From positions 992,001 through 1,056,000 of the forward strand of contig JABTUA010000001.1 of assembly GCA_015075635.1 (NCBI GenBank): a DNA stretch of 64,000 nt, given 5' to 3'. The translations under genes were made by a program, and so were the position numbers. Below, piece after piece: positions 34,514-45,400 of this stretch; within the stretch, counting starts at the first letter, position 1, and every line of letters begins with the position of its first letter. The DNA comes from Polyangiaceae bacterium. Its GTDB lineage: Bacteria > Myxococcota_A > Polyangia > Polyangiales > Polyangiaceae. The notes beneath the pieces were generated by a model. It made no database searches. It was not told the DNA's origin and was given only the letters and a program-made list of their open reading frames with translations.

Positions 34514-36139
34514 CTAGAACCCGCTCGACTTCGGCGCCGGCTCGTTGCTCTTCGCGTAGCCCTTCGCCAGCACGTAGGCCTCGAACGCCGCCGAGTCCTG
34601 ACGCAGCACTTCGAGGAGAGCGCTCACGGCGTCGATGGCCGCGGCTGCCGCGGGCCCCTTCAAGTTCGCGGTGCGTCCCTTGGCGTCGTAGAGCTGCGCG
34701 GTGACGAAGTGGAAGATGTCTTGCTTCGCAGCCCAGGGCAGCTCGCTCGGCGGGATGACGCCGGCGAACGCCGCCTCGACCGCGGCCACGTGGCTCGGGC
34801 GCTTCTCGCGCAGGTACCCGGTCGCGAGCTGCTTCAGCGCCGCCATGTCGGCGTACTCCTGCATGTCGTTGCCGTGGTTGAGCACGTCCGCGTAGGACGG
34901 ATCGCCGGGGCGGAGCTGCTTGCCGACCACGACCTGACCGGCGACGGGCTTGCCCGCCGCGTCGGTCGCGCCCGGGCGGGCGAGGGCGCGGACCACCAGC
35001 CCGTAGAACTGCACGTTGGTCATGTTGTAGCCCCAGCTGAGCGTCGGCCAACCGAAGGCGACGCCGCGGTAGTCCTCGATGGCCATGACCGCGAACCAGT
35101 CGGTGAGCGCCGAGCGCCCCACGCCCGAGAGCTGCCCCGCCCGCGCGGCGTCGGACTTCGCGAGCATCTCCATCATGCTGCGCGTGTAGACCGCGTCGTC
35201 GCTCGCCGGCATCGCGCCCAGGTCGAGCAGCTGCCGGCCGAAGGTGCTCGCCAGCGGGCCGTGGGTCGGCGTCTTCATCGCCACCAGGCCGATGCGCTCG
35301 GCGCGGCTGGGCCGATCGGTGATGAAGTAGATGGTCGAGTCGTTGCCGATCGGGATGCGGATCGAGCGGCCCGCGCCCGTGGAGAAGTACATGGCGAACG
35401 TGGACAGCGCGAGCCCGGCCAGGCTCTCGTCCTTGAGGTTGGCCTTCACGGCGTCCACGAACTTCTTCTCCTTGATCAAGCGCCGCGGCGTGGTCTTCAC
35501 GTTGTCGAGCGCGTAGGCGATGGAGAGGAAGTTGTAGCTGCGCTGGCCCGCAGTATCGCCCTTGATGTACTTCCACTGGAAGGAGCCGCTCTTGTAGAGC
35601 TCGCAGCTCTTGAGGAAGCTCGCCACCTTCCAGCCGGTGAAGGTCGTGTAGGACTCGCGGTCCTGCTGCGCCAGCGGAACGAGCTGCTCCACCAAGAACG
35701 AGCGATAGGGTCGATCGCCGGGCAGTGAGAGCGTGATCGGAGCCTTCTCGCGGGTGTCGCGGCTGAGCTCCACGGAGTGCCCGTCGACGCTGCCCTCGAG
35801 CTGGTCGTCCATCACGCTGTAGCCGTTCGCCAGGACGGACAGCGAGACCGGCGGAGTGGCGGCGCTCAGGGTGTCGGCGCTGCGAACGAGGGAGTGGCTC
35901 GTGCCGGCCTGGGTCAGGCGAATGCCCACGGCGGGCCAGGACTCGATCACGCTGGGCTCTTGCGCCTGGACGCCGTCGACGCTCGCGAGCCAGAGGCCGT
36001 TCAAGTCGTCGTCGTAGACGGAGAGGTCGGCCTGACCTTGGGCGGCCTGCTCCTCCGGCGCGCCCGGGCCCTCGGTCGCCACGGCGCAGGCGGTGGCCAG
36101 CGCGAGCAGCGGGATCATGACGAAGCTCGGTGTTTTCAC
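34514..36139 (-). CDS. Large lipoprotein of unknown function
   Basis: A 541-residue protein. The GTG start at 36139 gives [18 protein letters not shown], a lipoprotein signal that includes the positive charge, and it has AGGAG 8 bases upstream; the ATG seven codons later would lose the Lys. Residues ~35-130 are a beta-rich N-terminal region ([20 protein letters not shown]). The rest is mainly helical, with [60 protein letters not shown] and [21 protein letters not shown] do not recognise a family. It is divergent from thrC. Confidence 0.8.
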   Translation of the reverse strand: MKTPSFVMIPLLALATACAVATEGPGAPEEQAAQGQADLSVYDDDLNGLWLASVDGVQAQEPSVIESWPAVGIRLTQAGTSHSLVRSADTLSAATPPVSLSVLANGYSVMDDQLEGSVDGHSVELSRDTREKAPITLSLPGDRPYRSFLVEQLVPLAQQDRESYTTFTGWKVASFLKSCELYKSGSFQWKYIKGDTAGQRSYNFLSIAYALDNVKTTPRRLIKEKKFVDAVKANLKDESLAGLALSTFAMYFSTGAGRSIRIPIGNDSTIYFITDRPSRAERIGLVAMKTPTHGPLASTFGRQLLDLGAMPASDDAVYTRSMMEMLAKSDAARAGQLSGVGRSALTDWFAVMAIEDYRGVAFGWPTLSWGYNMTNVQFYGLVVRALARPGATDAAGKPVAGQVVVGKQLRPGDPSYADVLNHGNDMQEYADMAALKQLATGYLREKRPSHVAAVEAAFAGVIPPSELPWAAKQDIFHFVTAQLYDAKGRTANLKGPAAAAAIDAVSALLEVLRQDSAAFEAYVLAKGYAKSNEPAPKSSGF

Positions 36140-36256
36140 AGCGCGCTCCTACGCGGCGCGCGGACGTTTCTTCCCGCTCGGGCTGGACGCAAGTGCGCTC
36201 CCGCATCGACGGCGGCTTTGCGCGCCTGGCTGCCCCGACCATACTCCGGCGCCGCC

Positions 36257-37582
36257 ATGAGCCATCAGTCGGAGTTCCGTTGCCTGGCAGGGTGTGACGG
36301 CGCGTGGCCCGTCACGCAGGCCATCTACCGCTGCCCCAAGTGCCACGGCCTGCTCGAGGTCGTCCACGACTTGGAGGCGCTCCGCGCCCGGAGCGCATCG
36401 GAGTGGAAGCAGCTGTTCGACGACCGCTACATGCGCAGCCAATGGCCCTACGGCTCGGGCGTCTGGGGCAAGCGCGAGTGGGTGATGCCCGAGGTGCCCG
36501 ACGAGCTGATCGTCAGCATGTACGAGGGCGGCAGCAACCTGTTCTGGGCCGAGCGCTACGGCAAGCAGCTCGGCCTGGACGAGCTCTGGGTGAAGCTCTG
36601 CGGGAACAGCCACAGCGGCAGCTTCAAGGATCTCGGGATGACCGTGCTGGTGAGCGTCGTGCGCTGGGCCATGCGCGAGGGGCTGAAGGTGAAGGCCGTC
36701 GCCTGCGCGTCGACCGGCGACACCAGCGCGGCGCTCGCCGCTTACGGCGCCGCCGCCGGGCTTCCCGTCGTCGTGCTCTTGCCGCGCGGCAAGATCTCGA
36801 CGGGGCAGCTGGTGCAGCCGCTGGCGCACGGCGCGCTGGTGCTCGGCCTGGACACCGACTTCGACGGCTGCATGGCCATCGTGCAGCAGTTGGCCGAGGA
36901 AGGTGTTGTCTACCTCGCCAACAGCATGAACGCGCTGCGCATCGAGGGGCAGAAGACCGTGGCCATCGAGGTCGTTCAGCAGCTCGACTGGGAGGTCCCC
37001 GACTGGATCGTGCTGCCGAGCGGTAACCTCGGCAACGCCAGCGCGCTCCACGCCGGCTTCGCCATGATGAAGGAGCTGGGGCTCATCACGCGCTTCCCGC
37101 GCCTGGTGATGGCGCAGGCCGAGAACGCCAACCCGCTCTACCGCGCCGTGCGCGCCGGTTTGACCGAGGTGCCGCCCATCAAGGCAGAGGCCACCCAGGC
37201 GACGGCGATCCAGATCGGGAACCCGGTGAGCGCGCCGCGAGCCCTACGCGCCCTGGCGGCCATGAACGGCCTGGTCGAGCAGGCGAGCGAGCAGGAGCTG
37301 GCGGACGCCGCCGCGCGCGCGGACCGCACCGGGATGTACACCTGCCCGCACACGGCCGTGGCGCTCGCGGTCATCGAGAAGCTCGTCGCCCGCGGCGAGA
37401 TCGCGCGCGGGGAGCGCGTGGTCTGCGTCTCCACCGCGAACGGGCTCAAGTTCACCGAGTTCAAGGTGCGCTACCACGAGGGCCAGATCCCCGGAGTGGA
37501 GAGCTCGCTGGCGAACCCGCCGGTGATGCTGCCGCCGGAGTACGGCAAGGTGATGGACGCGATCGCCGCCCGGTTTGGCTGA
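36257..37582 (+). CDS. thrC: Threonine synthase
   Basis: A 441-residue PLP enzyme that converts O-phospho-L-homoserine to L-threonine. The ATG at 36257 ([15 protein letters not shown]) is the start; the open frame before it is not coding. A short N-terminal Cys block (CLAGCDG and [12 protein letters not shown]) fits the zinc-ribbon-like lead of many threonine synthases. The PLP lysine is in [33 protein letters not shown] is the phosphate-binding Gly/Ser/Thr loop region, and [18 protein letters not shown] and [14 protein letters not shown] are also typical. The gene stands alone, convergent with msrA. Confidence 0.94.
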   Translation: MSHQSEFRCLAGCDGAWPVTQAIYRCPKCHGLLEVVHDLEALRARSASEWKQLFDDRYMRSQWPYGSGVWGKREWVMPEVPDELIVSMYEGGSNLFWAERYGKQLGLDELWVKLCGNSHSGSFKDLGMTVLVSVVRWAMREGLKVKAVACASTGDTSAALAAYGAAAGLPVVVLLPRGKISTGQLVQPLAHGALVLGLDTDFDGCMAIVQQLAEEGVVYLANSMNALRIEGQKTVAIEVVQQLDWEVPDWIVLPSGNLGNASALHAGFAMMKELGLITRFPRLVMAQAENANPLYRAVRAGLTEVPPIKAEATQATAIQIGNPVSAPRALRALAAMNGLVEQASEQELADAAARADRTGMYTCPHTAVALAVIEKLVARGEIARGERVVCVSTANGLKFTEFKVRYHEGQIPGVESSLANPPVMLPPEYGKVMDAIAARFG

Positions 37583-37586
37583 GGGC

Positions 37587-38210
37587 CTAGTCTCGGAGCC
37601 AGTGGCAGGTGTAGCCGCCGGGGTTCTTCTCCAGGTAGTCCTGGTGGTAGCCCTCCGCCGGAGTGAACGGGCCTGCCTCGACGATCTCGGTGACCACCGG
37701 GGACTTCCACTTGCCGCTCGCGTCCACCCGCGCCTTGACCGCCTCGGCGATCTTGCGCTGCTCCGGCGACGACACGAAGATTGCAGAGCGGTACTGCGTG
37801 CCGACGTCGTTGCCCTGGCGGTTCTTCGTGGTCGGGTCGTGCATGCGGAAGAACCACTTCTCGAGCAGCTCCGCGTAGCTGAGCTTGCTCGGGTCGAAGA
37901 CGATGCGCACCGACTCGGCGTGTCCCGTCGAACCGGTCTTCACGGCCTCGTAGGTGGGGCTCGTCGTGGTGCCTCCGGCGTAGCCGACCTCGGTCTCGAG
38001 CACCCCCGGGATCTTGCGCAGGATGTCCTCCATGCCCCAGAAGCACCCGCCGGCGAGCACGGCCGTCTCGCGCGCGGTGGCGGGCGTCTTGCCGCCGGAC
38101 TCTGCGGGGGCGTTCGTGGCTCCGCGCTCGGGATCGGTGGTTTGCTTGGACATGCAGCCTCCCAGCACGCATAACGCCGCGATCGCGGCGAAGAAAGGGT
38201 GCCGACGCAT
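37587..38210 (-). CDS. msrA: Peptide methionine sulfoxide reductase MsrA, lipoprotein form
   Basis: A 207-residue protein. The ATG at 38210 gives [19 protein letters not shown], a lipoprotein signal with Cys19, and then a ~30-residue linker. The MsrA domain starts at [14 protein letters not shown], with the catalytic Cys of GCFWG. Further landmarks are [51 protein letters not shown] and AEGYHQDYL. MsrA reduces methionine-S-sulfoxide in proteins; most bacterial MsrA are cytoplasmic, so this version would repair envelope proteins. A resolving Cys may be the one in YTCHWLRD at the C-terminus. Its stop is 4 bases from that of thrC. Confidence 0.93.
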   Translation of the reverse strand: MRRHPFFAAIAALCVLGGCMSKQTTDPERGATNAPAESGGKTPATARETAVLAGGCFWGMEDILRKIPGVLETEVGYAGGTTTSPTYEAVKTGSTGHAESVRIVFDPSKLSYAELLEKWFFRMHDPTTKNRQGNDVGTQYRSAIFVSSPEQRKIAEAVKARVDASGKWKSPVVTEIVEAGPFTPAEGYHQDYLEKNPGGYTCHWLRD

Positions 38211-38243
38211 GCCGGGTTCTACGACCCGCACCGGGATCGGGTT

Positions 38244-39296
38244 TCAGAACACGAAACGGGCCGCTGCGCCGCCGCCGTTCGGCGTGGCGTAGGGGGCGAC
38301 GTTGAAGCGAGCCTTCTTGGGCAGGCTCTTCTTGGACGTCTTTTCCTTCTCGGGGGCGGAGTCGCCGCTGGTCAGGAGCACGATGCCGGTGACGCCCAGC
38401 GTGATGGCGACGCCGAAGGCCATGTCGGCGATCAAAGCGTTGCGCTCCACGCTGTCTGCGTTGTCGGTGGTCGGCTCGTCGTCGAAGTCGCTCTTCGCGC
38501 CTAGCGCCTTGACGCCGAAGAAAGCACCGACACCAGTGGCCACGCCGGCGATGCCGAGGGTGATGTAGGCGGGGAGCTTGCTCTTCGCTTGTGCCGGGGC
38601 CGCCGGCTCGCCTTGCTCGGTGGGCTCCGCCGGGGCCGGTGTCTCCGCGGGCACCGGGGCCGGCGCCGCCTCGAGGTCGCTGGCCTTCAGCTCGATGTTC
38701 TGATCGACGCGCTTGCCGGCGGTCACGTCCACCTTCAGCTCCTGCTTCTCGTAGCCAGGGTTGGTGATGGTGATGGTGTGCGAGCCCGGAGGCAGCTTGA
38801 TCACCATCGGCGTCTCGCCAGGCTGCGCGGTGCCATCGACGCTGACGGAGGCGCCGGGGGGCGTGGTCGCGATGTTCACCTCGCCGGTCTGCTTGCCCTT
38901 GAGCTCCGCGAGCCGATCCTTCACCTGCCCGATCTTCTCGTCGCCGAGCTTGCTCACGTCCGCATGGGCGAGCAGCTTCTCGAAGGCCGCCGCGGCGTCC
39001 TCACTCTTGCCGTCTTTGTCCAAGGCCATCGCCATCCAGTACTCCGCGTGGGGCGAGGGCAGGGTCTCGTTGGCCTTCTTGAAGCCCGCGTACGCCTCGG
39101 CGTATTTGCCCGCCGCGTAGTCCTTCTCGGCGGCCTGGTAGGCCTTGCGCGCAGCGTCCCGCTTCTTGGCGTCGGCGGCCGCCGCAGGCGCCTTGCCCTG
39201 GGCCATGGCCAACGGCAGGGCGCTGGTGCTGGCGAGCGTGCCCGCCACGACCAGGGCGAGAGTCTTCGAAAACGAAGCGGAAATCGTGCGTGCCAT
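38244..39296 (-). CDS. Periplasmic/membrane PEGA-domain protein with TPR-like repeats
   Basis: A 350-residue protein with a signal peptide (MARTISASFSKTLALVVAGT ... ALPLAMA-QG). Residues ~40-140 form TPR-like helices (AYQAAEKDYAAGKYAEAYAG, EYWMAMALDKDGKSEDAAAA). Residues ~145-205 are a PEGA domain (IATTPPGASVSVDGTAQPGE, IKLPPGSHTITITNPGYEKQ). An Ala/Pro linker precedes two hydrophobic segments (ITLGIAGVATGVGAFFGV ~260-280, MAFGVAITLGVTGIVLLTSG ~300-320) and a basic tail. This plan is very common in myxobacterial genomes; PEGA domains are thought to anchor to surface or wall polymers. Confidence 0.88.
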   Translation of the reverse strand: MARTISASFSKTLALVVAGTLASTSALPLAMAQGKAPAAAADAKKRDAARKAYQAAEKDYAAGKYAEAYAGFKKANETLPSPHAEYWMAMALDKDGKSEDAAAAFEKLLAHADVSKLGDEKIGQVKDRLAELKGKQTGEVNIATTPPGASVSVDGTAQPGETPMVIKLPPGSHTITITNPGYEKQELKVDVTAGKRVDQNIELKASDLEAAPAPVPAETPAPAEPTEQGEPAAPAQAKSKLPAYITLGIAGVATGVGAFFGVKALGAKSDFDDEPTTDNADSVERNALIADMAFGVAITLGVTGIVLLTSGDSAPEKEKTSKKSLPKKARFNVAPYATPNGGGAAARFVF

Positions 39297-39446
39297 GTTC
39301 GGTGCCTCCGGCGCGGGGGTCGGACCGCCGCGACCCGCTGAGGCTAGACCCGGTAGATTTCGAGGACAAGCCCGCTTTATCGGACTCGGAAAAGGGCAGT
39401 TGTCGCGATAGTGATAGGGTCGGCCGCACGGGGGTCTCTGGCGTTC

Positions 39447-42400
39447 ATGACCACACCTTCGGACAACGGATCATCGGAAGGCGCTCGGGGCAAGGCGCGC
39501 ACCACGCTTCGGCCGCCGGAGTGGACGGAGGCGCGCGAGGCGCCTCGCTCGGCCGCCTCGCTCACCTTCGAGATCCAGCTCGCCGATCCCCCCGTGTCGC
39601 GCCGCACCGGACCCCGCGCTGAGCTCGCGCACCTGGCCGCCCGGGTACGCTCCTGCTCTGCCGCCGGGGATCTCGAAGGCGAACGCGTCAGTGCGACCCA
39701 GCTGGCGCGCGCGCTCGTCACTCGCGGCACCGAGCTCGACAGCGCGACCAAGCTCGCAAGGCGCGCGCTCTTGCTCGGACACGACGCGGCGCTTCGAGAA
39801 GAGCTGGCGGGATGGTTCGCAGCCCTCGGCGAGCCGGCGCTCGCCGCAGCCACGCTGCGGCCGCTGGTCGCGGATCTGTCGGGCGCCGCGGCGGCGCGCA
39901 TCCTGACGCGCATCGGCGTATCGCTGGGTCGCGCAGGAGACGCTGCCGGCGCCGCGGATGCGTTGTTCGACGCGGCGCGCGAAGACCCCGCGGACGCCGT
40001 GGCGCCGGAGCTCCAGGCAGGGATCGGCGCCTGGGCGGAGGATGCCGTCTCGTCCGAACGAGCCGCGGAAGGTTACCTGGAGGGTTTCCGCCGGCGCGAG
40101 GCCAGTGGGGATCGCGCCGCCGCGTTCGAGGACCTTCTGCGCGCCTTCGAAATGGCGCCGGGTGAGCCCCTGCCGGCCGAACGGCTCGCGGGCGCGCTCG
40201 CAGTTCGAGGCCGCGTGGGGGCGGCGGACGAGGTGCTGCGCGAGCACGCGCGGGCCAGCGGCGACCGTGGCCGCAGCGTTCACCTGCGCCGCGTGCGCGA
40301 GGCCTTGGCGGCCGACGACCTGCCGCGGGCGCTCGGAGCGTCATTCGACGCTCGCCTGGAGGGAGAGCTCGATGCCGCGGAGGCCGGCTCCAAGGGGCGT
40401 CCGAGCTTCGACGAGCTGCTCGGGCGGGTCGGGCTGGTCGAGCTCGCCGCTGCCCGCCAGGAGCTCGCGCTGCTCTCGCTGCCGGAGAGCGAGCGGGCGG
40501 CGGGTCGCGCGGCGCTCGCCCGGCTCTACGCGGGCCCGCTCGGGTCTCCCGAACGGGCGATCGAGGCCTGGGTCGAGGTGCTGGCCCTCGACCCGACCTC
40601 CAGCGAGGCGCGTGACGCGCTGATCGGCGAGCACGGCGCGACCGGAGACGCCTCCCCGCTGATCAGCGCGCTGCTCCGCGTGGCCAAGCAGGGAAGGCCC
40701 GAGCGCCGGCCTGCTCTGCGCGATCTGGCCCAGCTCGGCGCCAACCGCCTCGGTCTGCCGGGCCTCGCCTCGTGGGCGGGCAAGGCCGCGCTCGAGCTCG
40801 GGCCGGACGCCGAGCTCGCCGAGCTCGTCGCGCGAGTAGAGCCCGCCGCCCGCGAAGAGGAGGCTCGGATCGCGGAGCTCTACCGCGAGCTCGAGTCGGG
40901 AGGCGAGCGCGCGCCGTTGCTCGGGGAGCTGGCGGGGCTCCTGCGCTCGCGTCCCGACCGGGTCGAGCAGTACCTCGACACGCTGGCCTCCCTGCTCGAG
41001 CTCCCCGGCGAGCACCGTCCCTGGCAGCGCTCGCGGGAGCGCGTGCTGGTGCGCGAGGGCCGCGAGGACGAGCTCACGGTCGCGCTGGAGAGCGCGCTCG
41101 CCCGCGGTCCGGGCGCCGATCACGAACGCCTCGCGCTGTCGCTCGCGGTTCGCCGCTTCGCGCGTGGCGACGAGGCGGGAGCGCTGCGCGCGCTGGAGCC
41201 ACTGGTCGCGGCATCCGCCAGCCACCCTGCGGCGTGCGCCATGGCCGTCGTGCTCGCCTGTCGCCGTCGGGAAGAGCGCACCTGGGCGCACGCGCTGATG
41301 CGCCTGTCCGCCCCGGCCTCCTCCGCCGAGCGCGCGGTCTTGCTCGCCGCGGCGGCTGAGGCGCTGCTCGCTGCCGGCGACGTGGAGGAAGCTCGCGCCG
41401 CCGCCGAGCAGGCGACCCGCGCGGATCCTTCACAGGCCCGGCCCGTCGGCGTCCTGGCGACGGTCGCGCTCTCGCGGGCCCCGGACCGCTCGGTGGCGGA
41501 CGCGCTCGAGCGTGCCATGGGGTTCATCGTGCCGCGCGCGGCGCTGTGCGAAGCGCTCGCGGTCGCCCACGAGGCCCTCGGGGATCCGGGGCTCTCGCTC
41601 TTGTGGACGCAGCGCTGGCTCGCGCTCAGGCCCGGGGATGCGCGTGCGGTCCGCACTCTGCTCGGGCGCGTGACCGAGTCGGGGGATGGGCAGCGCATCG
41701 CGGATGCGCTGTCGTGGCTGTTGTCGCAACCTCAGCCCCTGGCGGACCTCGCCTCCGCGCTGTCCGCGGCGCTCTTGCGGCTGGCCGAGGTCGATCGTGC
41801 TCGTGGTTCGGCCATGGCGCGCCGCGCGCTGGACGTGCTCGGCCCGCGCTCGGAGGAGCTCAGGCAGACGGTGTTGGCGGTGGCGGACGCCGGCGGCGAG
41901 CCAGGACTGGCCCTCGCTCTGCTCGAGCGCACGCTGGCGGTCAGCGTCGAACGGGACGAGCGCATCGAGCTGCTGTTCGAGATCGCCGCGCGCCGCAAGG
42001 CAGGGGGCGACTCCGACGGCGTGGCGCGCGCGCTGGCGCGCGCCAAGGGCGAAGGGGCGCCGGCCGAGCGCGTGCTGTCGGCGCTCGGCGACGCTCCGCC
42101 AGCCCGCAGCTCCGACGGGGAGCTGGCGCTGCTCGGCGCACGGGCGGAGGCGTTGGCGGAGCTCTCCGAGGCGGACGCGGAGACCCGCGGCCGCGCCTTC
42201 CGCGAGCTCGGCGCCGCACGCTGGGACCTGGCGGGTGACGCCGAAGGGGCCGTCGCGGCCTGGCGCCGTGCCGCCGAGCTCGATCCCATCCACGGAGTCT
42301 CGCGACTGGCCCGAGATCTGGTGTCGTTCGCCGGCTACGCCGAGGCGTTGAAGCACCTCGAGGCCTTCGCCCAGGCCCAGGGCCACCCCGAGGACGCAGC

Positions 42401-45400
42401 TCGCCTGCTCGGGGTCGCGGCAAACGTCGCCCTGGGCGCCGGCGAGACTCGCGAGGCGCTGCGCCTTGCCGCCGCCGCGCTGGACCTCGACGCCACGCAC
42501 GCGGACGTGCTCGCGGTCGCCGAACGAGCGGCGGGCCCCGACGATCTCGACACGCTCGAGGCGCTCTACCAGAAGCTGTCTGGAGCTGCGCTCGGGACCT
42601 ACGGCGAGCGCGCCGTGCACTATCGCGCGGCGCGCCAGTTCGAGCGGCGCGGAGAGCCTTCGCGCGCCCTCGATCACGCCATCCGCGCGTTCCGCGCCGT
42701 GCCAGCAGAAGGCATCACGTTCGTGCTGATGGGACGTCTGGCGGAGCGCGCGGGGCGCGGCGCGGAGGTCGTCCGCACCCTGACCGAGGTCGCGGATTCC
42801 GGCGCGCCGAGCGAGCGGGCATCCTGGCTCAAGCGCGCAGCGGCGTTTGGCGGCTCGGACGAGGACAGCACGCGCCTGCGCGTGGACGTGCTGTTGCGTG
42901 CGCTCTCCGTTCGCCCCGAGCCCACCCTCCTGATCGCGCTCGGAGCCGCCATCTCCGAGCTGTCGCGGGTGTCGCCCGAGTACCGCGAGATCGGCGTGAT
43001 GCGCTTCGAGCACGCGCTCGAGTCCCTGCTCCCGCGACTGGAAGGTCCGGATGGCGCTCGCACCGCCATCGCCGCTGCCAGCGTCGCCCTCGATCTCGGG
43101 CTGTCGCGCCTCGCGCTCGCCGCGCTCGACCGCGCGGTGAGCTCGGACGCGGCCGTCGAGTGGTATGCGGAGCTCGGCGAGCGCGGCGCGGAGCTCGTGC
43201 GCGAGCCGGAGCTCGCACGCGCCTTCGTCGAGCGGGTACGAAAGGAGAGCGCCGAGAAGTACGGCAACGTCGGGCGGCAGCTGCTCGAGCTCGGAGCTCA
43301 GATCGCCCGGGCGCTGGACGATGGCGCGAGCGCCGGGGCGCTGATGGTCGCGGCGGCGGAGCGGGATCCCGACGACCTGGAGCTGGCACGTCGCGCCGCC
43401 CTCGCAGCCCAGCTCACCGGCGACGCCACGCTGCTCGGCCGCATCGCCAGCGCCGTGCCCACCTCGGAGCGCATCGACACGATGATGGAGGCGGCGGCTC
43501 GAGCGGAGCGCGACGGGGACCCGCTCCTGGCCATCGAGGCGTTCGAGCGGGTCGAGCACGATCCTGCAGTGAGCGTGGATGACCGGCGGCGCGCGCGCCT
43601 CCGGCTGCGTGAGCTCTACGTCCAGGTCGGCAACAACGACAAGCTCGAGCGCTTGCTCGAGTCCGAGCTCGGTCTCGGCGAGCTCAACGGCGCCGCCCTC
43701 GCGCGGGCTGGCCGCGACCTCGCGGCGCTGCTCGCCACCCGCGGCAAGCCGCAGCGGGCGCTGGAGGTCCTGGAGGTGGCGCTCCGCAGCGTGCCGCGCG
43801 ACCACGGCCTGCTGGAGGACATGGCGACGCTGGCCGGTCAAGCTCGCGACGGCAAGCGTCGAGCGGGCGCCCTGGGCAGCTTGGTCGATCTGGTGGGAGA
43901 TCGGGCGAAGGTCCGCTTCTTGCGCGAGCTCGCGCCGCTGCTCGAGGAGCTGGGCGACGAAGCCGGCGCCACCTCACGCTACCTGGAGCTGTCGGCGCTC
44001 GAGCCGAACGACCTTGACGCGCTCGGCGCCCTCGAACGCGCCGCCGAGAAGCGCGGAGACTACGAGCGCGCCGTGGCGCTCCTGGCTCGGCGCGCGACGC
44101 TGGCCTCCCGTGTGGATGACGTGCGACGCCTGCGCTTGCGCCGCGCGACTTTGCTCGAAGAGCGGCTCGGTCGGGCCGACGAGGCGCGCAGCGAGCTCGA
44201 AGCGGTCCTGGCGGCCACCGGCGATCACCTGTCGGTGCTGCGCGTGCTGGCAGATCTGCACGAGCGGCTCGGCGCGCCTCTGCGAGCAGCACCGCTCTGG
44301 ATGCGGGCGAGCGCCGTGACCACCGATCGCGTGGAAGCAGCCGACTTGGCTCGGCGCGCGTGCGAGGCCTTCCTGGCCGGTGCCGACGTCGAGGCCGCGC
44401 GGCGCGTGCTCGAGGGCATGGAGGCCTGGGCGCAATCCGGCGACCTGCTGGAGCTCGCCGTGAAGGTGGAGCGCCAGAGCGGCGACGCTCGCGCGCTCGG
44501 GCAGGCGCTGGAGGAGCTGGCCGGGTCGGTGGCGCGCAACAGCGAGCGCCACGTCGCGCTCTTGGTGGAGGCCGCGCGAGCCTACGATCTGGCCGGGCAG
44601 CCCCAGGATGCGCTGGCCATCGCGGAGCGCGCGGCCCAGGTCGCGCCCGCTGCGGCCGAGCCCCAGATCCTGGCGCGCTGGCTCGAGTACCGAGTGCGCG
44701 GGCCGACCTCTCGGGAGCACGCGCGCCTGGTAGTGGCGGCGCTGCGCGGCATCGACGAGGCGCTAACGCCCGAGGAGGCGGAGCTCCGGGGCTTCCTGAT
44801 CGCCGAGGCGCTGGACAGCGCCGTGGGCACGGGAGCCGGGATGCGTGAGCTGATGAAGCTCTCGGCCGACCTCGGCAACGTGCCGCTGGTCGCGCTGGGC
44901 ATCGCGGAACGCCTGAGCGAGGGCGGCGAGCACGCGCAGTCGCTGCCGCTCTTCGATCTGGCGCTCGCAGGCGACCTGCGAGGCGTGCGCAATCGCGGGC
45001 GCGTCGCCATCATGGCCGCGGATGCCGCGCGCGAGACCGGCGACACCGCGCGGGCGTTGGGGTTCGTGGGCATCGCGGCGCTCGAGCCGGCGACCCGCGA
45101 CGCTGCGCTCGCGCTCGGCGCGCAGCTGCGCTCCGAGGAGCTGGCCCGGGAGCTGGCGCGGGAGCGCAGCGGGGCGCGCAAGGACGCGGCTGTCGTGCGC
45201 CGCACCGACACGGAGCCCGGGCTGCCCCGGGCCGAGCCGGTGGTCGAAGACGGGCCGGCTTCGCTGCCGGGTCCGCGCGACTCGGAGCCGCCGCTCACAC
45301 GCCACTCGGAGAAGTCTCCGCCGCCGAAGCCGTCGGCGCGGCCGAGCACGACCTATCATTCGACCGCGCCGCCGGAAGTCGTGCGCGCCAAAGGCAGCGT

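Noticed and set aside
40341..43841. Long open frames antisense to the giant TPR gene (for example 40341-41291 and 41430-43841)
   Set aside because: High GC with strong third-position bias creates open antisense frames; they have Arg/Pro/Ala-rich composition, no motifs and no ribosome-binding sites.
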